From contig DBTZ01000068.1 in assembly GCA_002307315.1 (NCBI GenBank), positions 7,715 to 71,714 on the forward strand: DNA of 64,000 bases, written 5' to 3'. Made by a program: the position numbers and the translations under genes. Numbering within the stretch: position 1 is the first letter of the stretch; every line of letters begins with the position of its first letter. Under the pieces are notes generated by a model. It was not told the origin of the DNA and ran no database searches. It worked only from the letters and a program-made list of their open reading frames with translations. Source of the stretch: Alphaproteobacteria bacterium UBA1303. Its GTDB lineage: Bacteria > Pseudomonadota > Alphaproteobacteria > Micropepsales > Micropepsaceae. Of this stretch, positions 54,717-63,222 are shown in pieces.

Positions 54717-55163
54717 ATGGTTAAAGAGATTTGGTGGATGTTTTTTAATGTGCTTATTCCCTTAGCGCCAGTTCCCGCAGTTATGTTGTTTGAGTGGGTG
54801 ACAATTGACGGCACTCCAATGAAAAATGCTTTATCATTTGTTAAAGACGGGCAGTTGTTTTTTTATTGTACAACGATTTCATCTGGCGCATTGGGCGATC
54901 TCATCAAAGCATCTTCGGATGATAGGGCTAGAGGCACAATTACCGCCGTGGCAGGTACGGATTTTTGGTCGGCTGCTAGTCTCATTTGGGTGATGGCGTT
55001 TCTTGCAGTTATCATTGCGTCTGTAATTTGCTTTGGTTTTTGTATCAAACACAATCAAAGCAAAAGTGTTCGCGAAGGGCAATTTGCATTGGTAGGTATT
55101 TCCTTGACTATAATGACAATTATATTGGTCTGCGGATTAAGACAACAGGCAGGTCTCCTATGA
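54717..55163 (+). CDS. membrane protein of an AT-rich cargo pair, function unknown
   Basis: A 148-residue protein with three membrane helices or more: near 7-25 (MFFNVLIPLAPVPAVMLFEW), 89-112 (SAASLIWVMAFLAVIIASVI) and 123-143 (FALVGISLTIMTIILVCGL). The coding DNA is visibly richer in A and T than its neighbours, a sign of separate origin. Its stop overlaps the next gene as ATGA, so the two are coupled. Not recognised. Confidence 0.7.
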   Translation: MVKEIWWMFFNVLIPLAPVPAVMLFEWVTIDGTPMKNALSFVKDGQLFFYCTTISSGALGDLIKASSDDRARGTITAVAGTDFWSAASLIWVMAFLAVIIASVICFGFCIKHNQSKSVREGQFALVGISLTIMTIILVCGLRQQAGLL

Positions 55164-55669
55164 TCGAGAATGAAATGTCTGAATCTGAAAAAGGTAAGTC
55201 CTCAGTACCTCCTGATGCGGAAGCAACAGCAGATGCACTTAGGCGGCAGAGTGTGATGCTTAGCAATCTCAATGAGGAAATACGCGGCTTAAGAAGTGAA
55301 GTAAGTGAGGTGAATTTATATTCATCGCGTACTAATCAAGATGTTGAAGGGCAGTTGAATGTCATTGGGAAGCAAGTGGCTCTTCTTAGAGAACAAATAA
55401 CTGCAACACCTCTTCAGCAAAAAGTGGGTGTGGTATCGGCAGTACATGATGATGCGCTCTATTCTGAGGATGTTGGTACTTCAAAAGTCGCAACTACCGC
55501 TGTCAGCTCCTCAATAGGGGCCGCTTTGGGGTCAGGGGTCGGTGTAATCGCTGCGTGCGCTGCTGCGGCGCCTCTTTTGCTTCCGTTATCACCCTTTGTT
55601 GGCGCTATAATTGGGTTTGGACTGTCCAAATATCGGTCAAAGACATCAACTTCAGATGATGGCAACTGA
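55160..55669 (+). CDS. coiled-coil and glycine-rich membrane protein, second gene of the AT-rich pair
   Basis: A 169-residue protein. Residues about 30-85 form a heptad-like coiled coil (SVMLSNLNEEIRGLRSEVSE), followed by a linker and a C-terminal glycine/alanine-rich hydrophobic region (SSIGAALGSGVGVIAACAAA, then LLPLSPFVGAIIGFGL) that could form a membrane hairpin or pore. The start overlaps the upstream stop. With its partner it looks like a two-gene membrane module of unknown purpose carried by the element. Confidence 0.7.
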   Translation: MIENEMSESEKGKSSVPPDAEATADALRRQSVMLSNLNEEIRGLRSEVSEVNLYSSRTNQDVEGQLNVIGKQVALLREQITATPLQQKVGVVSAVHDDALYSEDVGTSKVATTAVSSSIGAALGSGVGVIAACAAAAPLLLPLSPFVGAIIGFGLSKYRSKTSTSDDGN

Positions 55670-55704
55670 GAAATACGCTTTGTGACACTGCCATTAGTGC
55701 CAAG

Positions 55705-56157
55705 CTAAATTGTTCGAATCTTCCCGCCTTGCCCCACGACGAGCTTTTCAGCCTCGCCGTATTCGACCTTCCCCTCCCATTGCTTCAGGTAGCGGTTCCA
55801 GCGGAAGCCGACCGAGCGGAGGGAGGCGGTCAGTTCTGGCTCGATCTTGCCGGGGAATTTGGCGACGGCGACCACACGGTTGTCTTCTTCGGCCTGGAAG
55901 TGGCGCGAGCCAGCCCGCTCCCAACTAGCCACAGCTTTCTTGTCGGAGGCCTCTGCGGCGATGGCGAGGAATCGGTCATAGAGGGCGGCAGGAGGTAACT
56001 CGTCGATACCCGCCTTGACGGCCAAACCGCCGACTTCGATCAGGTGACGCGTCCGCTCTTTGCGCTGCATCAGCTTCAGACGAGCCGCTTCCTGTTCGGC
56101 TCTGGCCTTCCGTGCCGCTGCTCTTTCGAGACGTTCGGCCAATGTCAGTTTTGGCAT
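55705..56157 (-). CDS. TraD-like conjugal transfer protein with C-terminal extension
   Basis: A 150-residue protein. The first 70 residues (LAERLERAAARKARAEQEAA, then RTRHLIEVGGLAVKAGIDEL) match the small TraD proteins of Ti-type transfer regions. The rest (ASLRSVGFRWNRYLKQWEGK) is an extra small domain not found in the short Ti TraD. It is divergent from traA, as in Ti-type plasmids where the gap holds oriT. Confidence 0.72.
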   Translation of the reverse strand: MPKLTLAERLERAAARKARAEQEAARLKLMQRKERTRHLIEVGGLAVKAGIDELPPAALYDRFLAIAAEASDKKAVASWERAGSRHFQAEEDNRVVAVAKFPGKIEPELTASLRSVGFRWNRYLKQWEGKVEYGEAEKLVVGQGGKIRTI

Positions 56158-56260
56158 CTGTCCCCCTTATTGCAATCAGCCCATTCAGTTTTTCGAACCC
56201 ATTGTCATTGTAGCACAAATTGCCTTTCTGGCCGTTAACAGTCACCACCGTTATGCGCCA

Positions 56261-56296
56261 TGCGTTCATACGCAATATGCGTCGCGATGCGACGCA
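56261..56296. other. candidate origin of transfer (oriT)
   Basis: Two adjacent hairpins in the traD-traA gap: TGCGT-TCAT-ACGCA (56261-56274) and TGCGTCGC-GAT-GCGACGCA (56278-56296). Ti-type oriT sites sit in this gap and contain a similar CGTCGC/GCGACG repeat. A TATACT (56320-56325) just before traA may be its -10. The nick site was not assigned. Confidence 0.55.
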
Positions 56297-56335
56297 AGTG
56301 CTTTTTAAGTTTTTCGCGCTATACTCTCTCTCGTT

Positions 56336-59188
56336 ATGGCTATCGAGTTCGCCCGGTTGCGCTATGTCAAGCGGAGCGACGGCGGGAATGCCTGCCGCTC
56401 CGCTGCCTATAACTTGCGCGCCGATGTGAAGTGCCAAAGGACCGGCGAACGGTTCTATTTTGCGCACCGCGAGCCGCCCCTCCACCACGCCGTTCTATTG
56501 CCGGAAGGCGCTTCCGAGCGGTTTCGGGATGTGACCGTTCTCTGGAACGAAGTCCAGGCGATGGAGAAACGGAAGGATTCCCAGGAGGCCCGCGAGGTGC
56601 TCTTGGCCTTGCCGTCCGACGCCGGGCTAGACCTTCAGGACTGGATTGCCATGTCCGAAGAGTTTGCTGCCGAGCATTTCGTAAGCAAGGGGCTTGGCGT
56701 GCAGTTGGACGTTCATACCCCGCACAAGGGCGAGGTGAACGTTCACGCCCACCTGCTGATTACCACCCGCCGGATTGAGGGCGACCGGTTCTCGTCGGCC
56801 AAGGCCCGCGACCTGGACCCGGAGGTTCGCACCCTCAAAGGCGGGCAGAAGGCGGTGACGGAGGCCGACCGGTGGGGCGTCCTTTGGCGCGATTACCAGA
56901 ATCGGTATTTCGAGCGGGAGGGGCTCGACATACGGGTGGATGAAGTCGGCACCTATGCCCAGCGGCATGAGGGTCCGGTGCGTATGCGCGCACGCCCGAA
57001 AGAGGCCGAGGCCAGGGCGGAGACAACCCGCGAGGCCAATGAGGCGGCAGCCCGCAGTCCAACCAAAATCCTCGACACGCTGATGCAGCGGCGGGCGACC
57101 TTCACCGAGCTAGACATCGAGCGGCTCATCAAGAAACATGTCGCCACGCCCCAAGAACGGGCCGCTATACGCGCCGAAGTGTTGACTAGGCCGGAGGTCG
57201 TGGCGTTGCACGAACGCGCTACCGGCGAATTTGCGGGGCTCTATACCACCAAGGAAGTCCGCGCTCAGGAAAAGACCGTCGTGGAGAGCGCCGCGCGGAT
57301 CGCCTCCAAGCGGCGGGCCGTGGAAGGCCTTGAGGTGGCCAAGAAATACACCCTCGACGGCGAACAGGTTGCCGCCTTTGCCCGCGCCACCGGTACGGAC
57401 GGGTTCGTGATGATCGAAGGCCTGGCTGGCACCGGCAAAAGCCACAGCCTCACCGCCATTCGCGAAGCCCACGAGAAGGCCGGTTGGCGGGTGATCGGCC
57501 TTGCGCCCACCAACGGCGCGGCCGAAGAGCTACGCCGCTCCGGCTTTTGGCACGGCAGCACCGTACATCTCGAGCTGTTCTATCAGGAAAAGGGCCGAAC
57601 CGACCGTGCGCCGACATGGGACCGGCGCACGGTGGTGATCGTGGACGAAGCCGCGATGCTGGACACCAACACCTATGCTCGGATGATGCGCCGCGCCGCC
57701 GACAGCGGCGCCAAGGTCATTCTGGCAGGCGACGACCGGCAGCTCTCCAGCGTCGAACGCGGCGGCATGTTCACGGCGCTGAAGGAGCGTTATGGCAGCG
57801 TGGTCATCGCCAAGGTCCGCCGCCAAGACACCGATTGGCAGCGTGTTGCCTCAGAAGACTTCTCTGAAGGGCGGATGGCCGAGGGGCTGAGCGCCTATGC
57901 CAAGCATGGCCACGTTCATTGGTCGGAACACATCGACGAGAGCCGGACGCGGCTCTTGTCGGATTGGGATCAGGAAAGCCGGGACCGGCCCAACATCAAC
58001 CGCTTCGTCTATGCCGGAACGAACGCGGAGGTGAACCAGCTCAACAAAGAAATCCGCGCCATTCGCGTAAAGCGTGGCGAGGTGAAGGACGAGCTTGAGG
58101 TCGAGACGGCACGCGGCAAGATGAGCATCGGGTCTGGCGACCGCATCCAGTTTCACGGCAACGACCGCAAGGCGGGAATCTATAACGGCTCTCTGGCGAC
58201 CATTGAAAAGATACGCGGGAGTCGTATCACGGCGCGAACCGACACCGACCGCGCGCTGGAGTTCGACACCAAGACCTTCAAGGAATACGCCCTCGGCTAT
58301 GCCGGAACGGTCTATCGCGGTCAGGGTAAAACCCAGACAGACGTTTATGCCCTTTACGACAACATCTTCGCCTGGAATGCCCGCACGGCCTATGTCGGTC
58401 TCACGCGCCACAAGAGCAAGGTGGAGCTCTATGTCTCGCGCGATCTGGCACCGGATGAAACGGCGCTGGCGCGGCGCATGTCCAATCGCTTCCGTGACGA
58501 GGCCAGCCTTGCTTGGGCAACACGGGACGAAGTGCCGGAAAGGGTCAAGGGCCGTGATGACCACCGTGGTGGTGGTGGTGGTGGTGGTGGTGGTGGCGGT
58601 GGCGGTGATGATCACCATCAAAATGCCGGGCGCATACCGCGCGAGGAACTCGACGCGCTCCGCCGGATAGACATGACGGAATACGCCAAAACGGCTCACG
58701 GCTATACCGTGAAGCCGCATCCGTCCGGTAAGCCGCACCGGTTCGTGCTGGAACGGGAAGACAAGGACGGTAAAACCGAGAAGCTGGAGGTTCGTCGCGC
58801 CACCGACGGGCAATGGAGCTTCCGCGATCCGACCGATCCGATGAAGCATGGCGACATCTTCGATTTAGCAAAACGGAACGGCGCGTCCGACTTCCGGGAG
58901 GCCTACGCCGACGTTGCCGCTTATGCCAAAGGGCGCAAGTCAGCCGAGCGCGAAGAACCGACCGAGACCCCGAAACCTTCCGAGGGGCTCCGCCGCGAGT
59001 TCGAGGCATCACGGGACGACATCACAAAAGGCAGAACCGAAGAAGAGCAAGCACAGAAGCGCAAGCTCTCCTTCGTCAAGGATCGGGAAGCTGAAGTGGC
59101 CAAGGAAAAGTCCGACGACAAGAGCCGCACAGGCAAGCCGCTCCGCTTCGTCAAAGACAAGGGCCGTGATGATGACAGGGAGAGGTGA
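56336..59188 (+). CDS. traA: TraA-type conjugative relaxase-helicase (MOBQ)
   Basis: A 950-residue relaxase that nicks oriT and unwinds the strand to be moved. Residues 1-230 are the MobA/MobL relaxase: Tyr25 in RSAAYNLRAD, metal histidines 127, 137 and 139 (LDVHTPHKGEVNVHAHLLIT). A TraI-type helicase follows, with Walker A GLAGTGKS (362-369), VVIVDEAAMLD and a late YVGLTRHKS. Residues 745-757 are 13 glycines from a GGT/GGC tract, and a C-terminal basic tail follows a small domain (WSFRDPTDPMKHGD). It is divergent from the TraD-like gene across the likely oriT. Confidence 0.93.
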   Translation: MAIEFARLRYVKRSDGGNACRSAAYNLRADVKCQRTGERFYFAHREPPLHHAVLLPEGASERFRDVTVLWNEVQAMEKRKDSQEAREVLLALPSDAGLDLQDWIAMSEEFAAEHFVSKGLGVQLDVHTPHKGEVNVHAHLLITTRRIEGDRFSSAKARDLDPEVRTLKGGQKAVTEADRWGVLWRDYQNRYFEREGLDIRVDEVGTYAQRHEGPVRMRARPKEAEARAETTREANEAAARSPTKILDTLMQRRATFTELDIERLIKKHVATPQERAAIRAEVLTRPEVVALHERATGEFAGLYTTKEVRAQEKTVVESAARIASKRRAVEGLEVAKKYTLDGEQVAAFARATGTDGFVMIEGLAGTGKSHSLTAIREAHEKAGWRVIGLAPTNGAAEELRRSGFWHGSTVHLELFYQEKGRTDRAPTWDRRTVVIVDEAAMLDTNTYARMMRRAADSGAKVILAGDDRQLSSVERGGMFTALKERYGSVVIAKVRRQDTDWQRVASEDFSEGRMAEGLSAYAKHGHVHWSEHIDESRTRLLSDWDQESRDRPNINRFVYAGTNAEVNQLNKEIRAIRVKRGEVKDELEVETARGKMSIGSGDRIQFHGNDRKAGIYNGSLATIEKIRGSRITARTDTDRALEFDTKTFKEYALGYAGTVYRGQGKTQTDVYALYDNIFAWNARTAYVGLTRHKSKVELYVSRDLAPDETALARRMSNRFRDEASLAWATRDEVPERVKGRDDHRGGGGGGGGGGGGGDDHHQNAGRIPREELDALRRIDMTEYAKTAHGYTVKPHPSGKPHRFVLEREDKDGKTEKLEVRRATDGQWSFRDPTDPMKHGDIFDLAKRNGASDFREAYADVAAYAKGRKSAEREEPTETPKPSEGLRREFEASRDDITKGRTEEEQAQKRKLSFVKDREAEVAKEKSDDKSRTGKPLRFVKDKGRDDDRER

Positions 59189-59546
59189 AGGTACGAGGCG
59201 AAAGGTGGTGCGCAGCCCTGCGCCCGAAGACAAGCGGCACGGCAGATACGTTATCAATCAATTGGTTAGAGTCGGATCCAGGTAATGTATTTGTATACGG
59301 AGTATCGGTAATTAGGTGCTGTTTTCTGTGCGTTGGGGAAAACTCCAATAATCGGCACTGCGCTGGAGCTATATTAATCAGTGGCTTAAACATTGCTGGA
59401 GGGTGACTGCTACAAATCCCGCTCTGAGCAGCGCGAAAAAATGGAAAAGGAAGAGCGCCCATTTTTGTACCCATTCATCGCCCAGACACTGTGTCTGTCC
59501 GTTTCATTTAGAATCGTGTTATAAAAATCGCTGCAGGCCTCCCTAC

Positions 59547-59556
59547 GTTCTAGAAC
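59547..59556. promoter_or_regulatory. palindrome before the Hachiman genes
   Basis: GTTCTAGAAC is a perfect 10-base palindrome 22 bases before the hamA ATG. A further inverted pair GAATCGT (59511-59517) / ACGATTC (59555-59561) surrounds it, and TATAAA (59520-59525) lies between. It may be an operator. Nothing else is supported in the 59189-59578 gap. Confidence 0.35.
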
Positions 59557-59578
59557 GATTCAATTGTCTGGGCAAAAA

Positions 59579-60523
59579 ATGACGGAGCTTAGCAAATATG
59601 AGATGGACGCGGCTCTGTCTGGCGATCCGGATGAACTTTCTGTGCATTTATCATTGGTCCAGCGAGACGTCGAAATAGAGGGAGCGCTCGTTCGTGTTCA
59701 TTGTCACTGCTTAGCAGTTGACGGAAACGGGAAGGTGCAGCCTACGCGCTTAGCGGAGTTTATGAGGGCTGCGCTTGTAGATTATGCGGTGCCAAAGTCT
59801 AAGCTAGAGCAAGCTCGGGCACGGGATATAAAATACAAGAGCGGCGCTGCTATGAGCCAGCTCCACTGCAATGCGCGCAATACATTTACTGATCTCGATA
59901 ACAGCGGAGAAGGTGGAGAGTTATTGCTCTATCTTCTTGCGGAGAGGTTTTTAGGATTTCCGCAAGTACTTTGCAAAATGGACCTAAAGACTTCTGCTCA
60001 AGTCCATTTTCACGGGGCCGATGGCGTATATGCTACCGTGGACAATAACGGCGTACTTAATCTTTTTTGGGGAGAATCGAAACTCTACGACGAACCGATA
60101 AAGGCTATAAGGGCATGCCTTGCTTCCCTCGCACCGTTTTTGACGGAAGTAGAAGCGGAAGGTTCTAAGCGTGAGCGAGACATGATGCTTCTAAGCGACA
60201 AGGCGGATTTAGGCGATGAGAAACTAACAACATCGCTTCGAAAGTATTTTGATCGAACTTCTCAAATTTCCAATCGTGTAAAATACGGTGGAATCGCGTT
60301 GGTGGGCTTCGACTCCGACGTATACCCCAAGGAAAATGCTGCGATCGTAGAATCAACAATCGTCGCTGCCTGTAAGGCTGCAATATCTGCATGGTGCAAA
60401 CAGATAGGAAATCGCATTGAGAAGGAGAATTTGAACCCGTTTGAAATACACTTTTTCTGCCTCCCTCTTCCTTCTGCAGAAAATTTGAGAGCTGAGTTCA
60501 AGAAGGCGCTAGGTCTTGCATGA
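59579..60523 (+). CDS. hamA: Hachiman defence nuclease HamA (DUF1837)
   Basis: A 314-residue DUF1837/HamA protein, the nuclease effector of the Hachiman anti-phage system. The C-terminal signature is GGELLLYLLAERFLGFPQVL, KMDLKTSAQVHFHGADGVY, and LNLFWGESKLY, whose Glu and Lys (about 166 and 168) are the PD-(D/E)xK-like catalytic pair. The ATG at 59579 is used; a TTG five codons earlier (59564) is possible. Its stop overlaps hamB (ATGA). In known systems HamA is held inactive by HamB until damaged DNA is sensed, then degrades DNA. Confidence 0.9.
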   Translation: MTELSKYEMDAALSGDPDELSVHLSLVQRDVEIEGALVRVHCHCLAVDGNGKVQPTRLAEFMRAALVDYAVPKSKLEQARARDIKYKSGAAMSQLHCNARNTFTDLDNSGEGGELLLYLLAERFLGFPQVLCKMDLKTSAQVHFHGADGVYATVDNNGVLNLFWGESKLYDEPIKAIRACLASLAPFLTEVEAEGSKRERDMMLLSDKADLGDEKLTTSLRKYFDRTSQISNRVKYGGIALVGFDSDVYPKENAAIVESTIVAACKAAISAWCKQIGNRIEKENLNPFEIHFFCLPLPSAENLRAEFKKALGLA

Positions 60524-63147
60524 AATTGACTGAGCTCCAGGATTGGCTACTCACGGAGGGGCTTGAGCCGGATTTAACCCTCCTTGGGCGCCTAGCCGTA
60601 TTAAACGAGCTAGGCGGTATCAAGATTTCCGATGACCTAGTTGATCAATTGAAGTCAATAAACTGGGAGCGCCTACTCCTTGGTGGCTGCGTGCTTGCTC
60701 GGTCTACCGAAAGGCGATTTGAGGAAGCGGCATTACGCATCGCCACGGGCGCGGTGTCTCTCTCAAAAGAAGACCTCGCTGCCGATGCCGGGGCAATCCT
60801 TTTCGAAAAACTTTCGAACAGAAGGGCTACTAAGCTAGCGGAAACTAAAGCGATGATTAAACCGGGGCTATTGCAACGGCTAGGTATTGCAAACCGCATG
60901 GACGCGATGTTTCGCGAAGTAGACAACACGATTTTAATCGAATCCTCTGGCGAGTTTATTGACGCTAATAAATTTCAGCAAGAATTTTGGTTAGCAAGTA
61001 ACAAAAATAAGACGGCGTGGATTTCTGCCTCTGCTCCCACAGCATCTGGAAAGACCTATGTCGTATTGCGCTGGTTGCTAGACCAACTTAAGGCTGGGGA
61101 CGCAAAGGTTGCGGTCTATCTTGCTCCTACTCGTGCATTGGTCGCGGAGATCGAAGATAGCCTCAAGAAGTTATCTAAAAGATACGGACTCGATATTGAA
61201 GTAACGTCGTTACCTCTTCGAAGTCTTCAGACAGATGCCTTAAACGCAAATAGAAAAATAATTTTTGTATTCACGCAAGAGCGATTGCACCTTTTCGCAA
61301 ACGTGGCATCCGAGGAATTTCAGGTACAGCTATTAGTAGTTGATGAGGCTCACAAGGTTGGTGACCGATTGAGAGGTGTCATCCTACAAGAAGCTCAGGA
61401 GCGCATCACTAGACATAATCCGGAGTGCAAAGTGGTTTTTCTTAGCCCCGCCACACAAAATCCGGCGTTATTATTGGAAGATGCACCGACAGGCATAGCG
61501 ACGGTTCCTGTGGATTCCGATACGCCTACGGTTTTGCAGAACGTTATCTTTGCGTCGCAGGTTCCAAGAAAGCCGACGCAGTGGCGATTAGAATTGCGGC
61601 ATGGTGATGCTACCGAGTTCCTGGGTGAGCTTATACTTCCTAATAGACCAACTGGCTTTACAAAGCGGCTCGCATTCATCTCTGCTGCGATTTCACAAGC
61701 GGGTGGAACTCTGATCTACGCAAATGGTGCATCCGAGGCAGAAGAAATAGCATTTTTAGTCAGCCAACTAATTCCGAAGGTAGATAAGAAGGCCGTTGAT
61801 CTGGAACTAAAGGCTCTTTCCCAACTTGCTAAGAAAGGTGTGCACGAATCATATCAACTTGCTCCACTGGTCGAACAGGGCGTCGCGTTTCACTATGGAA
61901 ATATGCCCACACTGATTAGGACGGAAATCGAGCGGCTATTTCGTGCCGGTAAGATAAAGTTCTTGGTTTGCACATCGACTCTGATCGAGGGCGTCAATCT
62001 CTCCTGCAGAACTATCGTGCTTCGTGGTCCGCGAAAAGGTCGTGGGAAGCCTATGAATGCTCACGACTTCTGGAACCTCGCTGGACGCGCGGGCAGATGG
62101 GGCGATGAATTTCAGGGAAATATTATCTGCATTGACCCGGCTAACGTGGTTGCGTGGCCAACCGGCGTTCCGAAGAGGACGCGATATCCAATCCAGCGTG
62201 AAACAGATGACGTAATGAAGCGTACTGGTGAGCTATGTGAGTTTATAGAGCGACGACTATCTGCGGATAGTGCTGACCTCTTGAAAGGGCCTCAATATGA
62301 GCAGGTCATGGCTTACCTGCTTACTACATTTCTCCGCGATGGATCGCTTACCAATGCGGCCTTTGCTAAGCGACGTGGTGTAGTGGAAGTTGCCGCACTT
62401 AACGCGTCTTTACAGACGATTTCAAAGAAGATTCGAATTCCCGCAGCACTTGCGTCGAGACACCCAGGTGTAAGCGCTGCGAGCATGCAGCTATTGCTTG
62501 ATTATTTCACGAAGAGGGACAAACCAGTCGAAGAGCTGCTTCCCGCACCACCTGAAAGCGACGACGCCTACGCAAGGCTTATCAAGATTATGTATCGTGT
62601 GAACTCATACATGTTTCCGGCATTTTCGCCAGCCGGACTTGTGCCACTTCATGCGCTTGTCACTATTGAGTGGATGCGGGGGTTGTCGCTGGCCGCAATC
62701 ATTTCTGCTCGCATTCGGTATCATAAAAAGCGCGAAGAATCTGTACCCCTACCGAGGCTTATCCGAGATACTATGGAGTTGGTCGAACAGACCGCGCGAT
62801 TCCGTGCTCCAAAGTATATAGCAGCCTATATGGATGTGCTGTCGTTACACCTTGATGAGATCGGCCGGAAAGAATTGATTTCGGAGGAGATGGATTTCGG
62901 ATTGATGCTGGAATTCGGCCTATCAACACGGACATTGATCTCTCTTATGGAGCTAGGGCTCTCGCGCATGAGCGCTGTTTCTCTATATGAATTGATAGCA
63001 AGTGACAGCCTGAGTCAGGCCGAATGCATTGACTGGGTCCGAGATAATTTCGCTAACCTCGAAGGCCTGGATGTCCCCGTAACCATTCTGTCCGAAGTGA
63101 AGGAAAAATTACTTCGGGAACCCGACATGGGTGTTGGGGCATCTTGA
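60520..63147 (+). CDS. hamB: Hachiman defence helicase HamB
   Basis: An 875-residue superfamily 2 helicase of the Ski2-like kind. Motifs are Walker A SAPTASGKT (about 170-178), APTRALVAEI, DEAH in LLVVDEAHKVGDRLRG, FLSPATQNP, VCTSTLIEGVNL and the NLAGRAGRWGDEF motif VI. The partner HamA directly upstream identifies the pair as Hachiman. The genes use more A and T than traA, which suggests a separate arrival. The gene converges on the partial traG. Confidence 0.92.
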   Translation: MKLTELQDWLLTEGLEPDLTLLGRLAVLNELGGIKISDDLVDQLKSINWERLLLGGCVLARSTERRFEEAALRIATGAVSLSKEDLAADAGAILFEKLSNRRATKLAETKAMIKPGLLQRLGIANRMDAMFREVDNTILIESSGEFIDANKFQQEFWLASNKNKTAWISASAPTASGKTYVVLRWLLDQLKAGDAKVAVYLAPTRALVAEIEDSLKKLSKRYGLDIEVTSLPLRSLQTDALNANRKIIFVFTQERLHLFANVASEEFQVQLLVVDEAHKVGDRLRGVILQEAQERITRHNPECKVVFLSPATQNPALLLEDAPTGIATVPVDSDTPTVLQNVIFASQVPRKPTQWRLELRHGDATEFLGELILPNRPTGFTKRLAFISAAISQAGGTLIYANGASEAEEIAFLVSQLIPKVDKKAVDLELKALSQLAKKGVHESYQLAPLVEQGVAFHYGNMPTLIRTEIERLFRAGKIKFLVCTSTLIEGVNLSCRTIVLRGPRKGRGKPMNAHDFWNLAGRAGRWGDEFQGNIICIDPANVVAWPTGVPKRTRYPIQRETDDVMKRTGELCEFIERRLSADSADLLKGPQYEQVMAYLLTTFLRDGSLTNAAFAKRRGVVEVAALNASLQTISKKIRIPAALASRHPGVSAASMQLLLDYFTKRDKPVEELLPAPPESDDAYARLIKIMYRVNSYMFPAFSPAGLVPLHALVTIEWMRGLSLAAIISARIRYHKKREESVPLPRLIRDTMELVEQTARFRAPKYIAAYMDVLSLHLDEIGRKELISEEMDFGLMLEFGLSTRTLISLMELGLSRMSAVSLYELIASDSLSQAECIDWVRDNFANLEGLDVPVTILSEVKEKLLREPDMGVGAS

Positions 63148-63222
63148 CGACCAACGAGCGCCCCTCCTTGCTTAAGTCTGTTGAGTCAGGGGCGACGAAT
63201 GAAAAGGATACTGGCTATGCTC

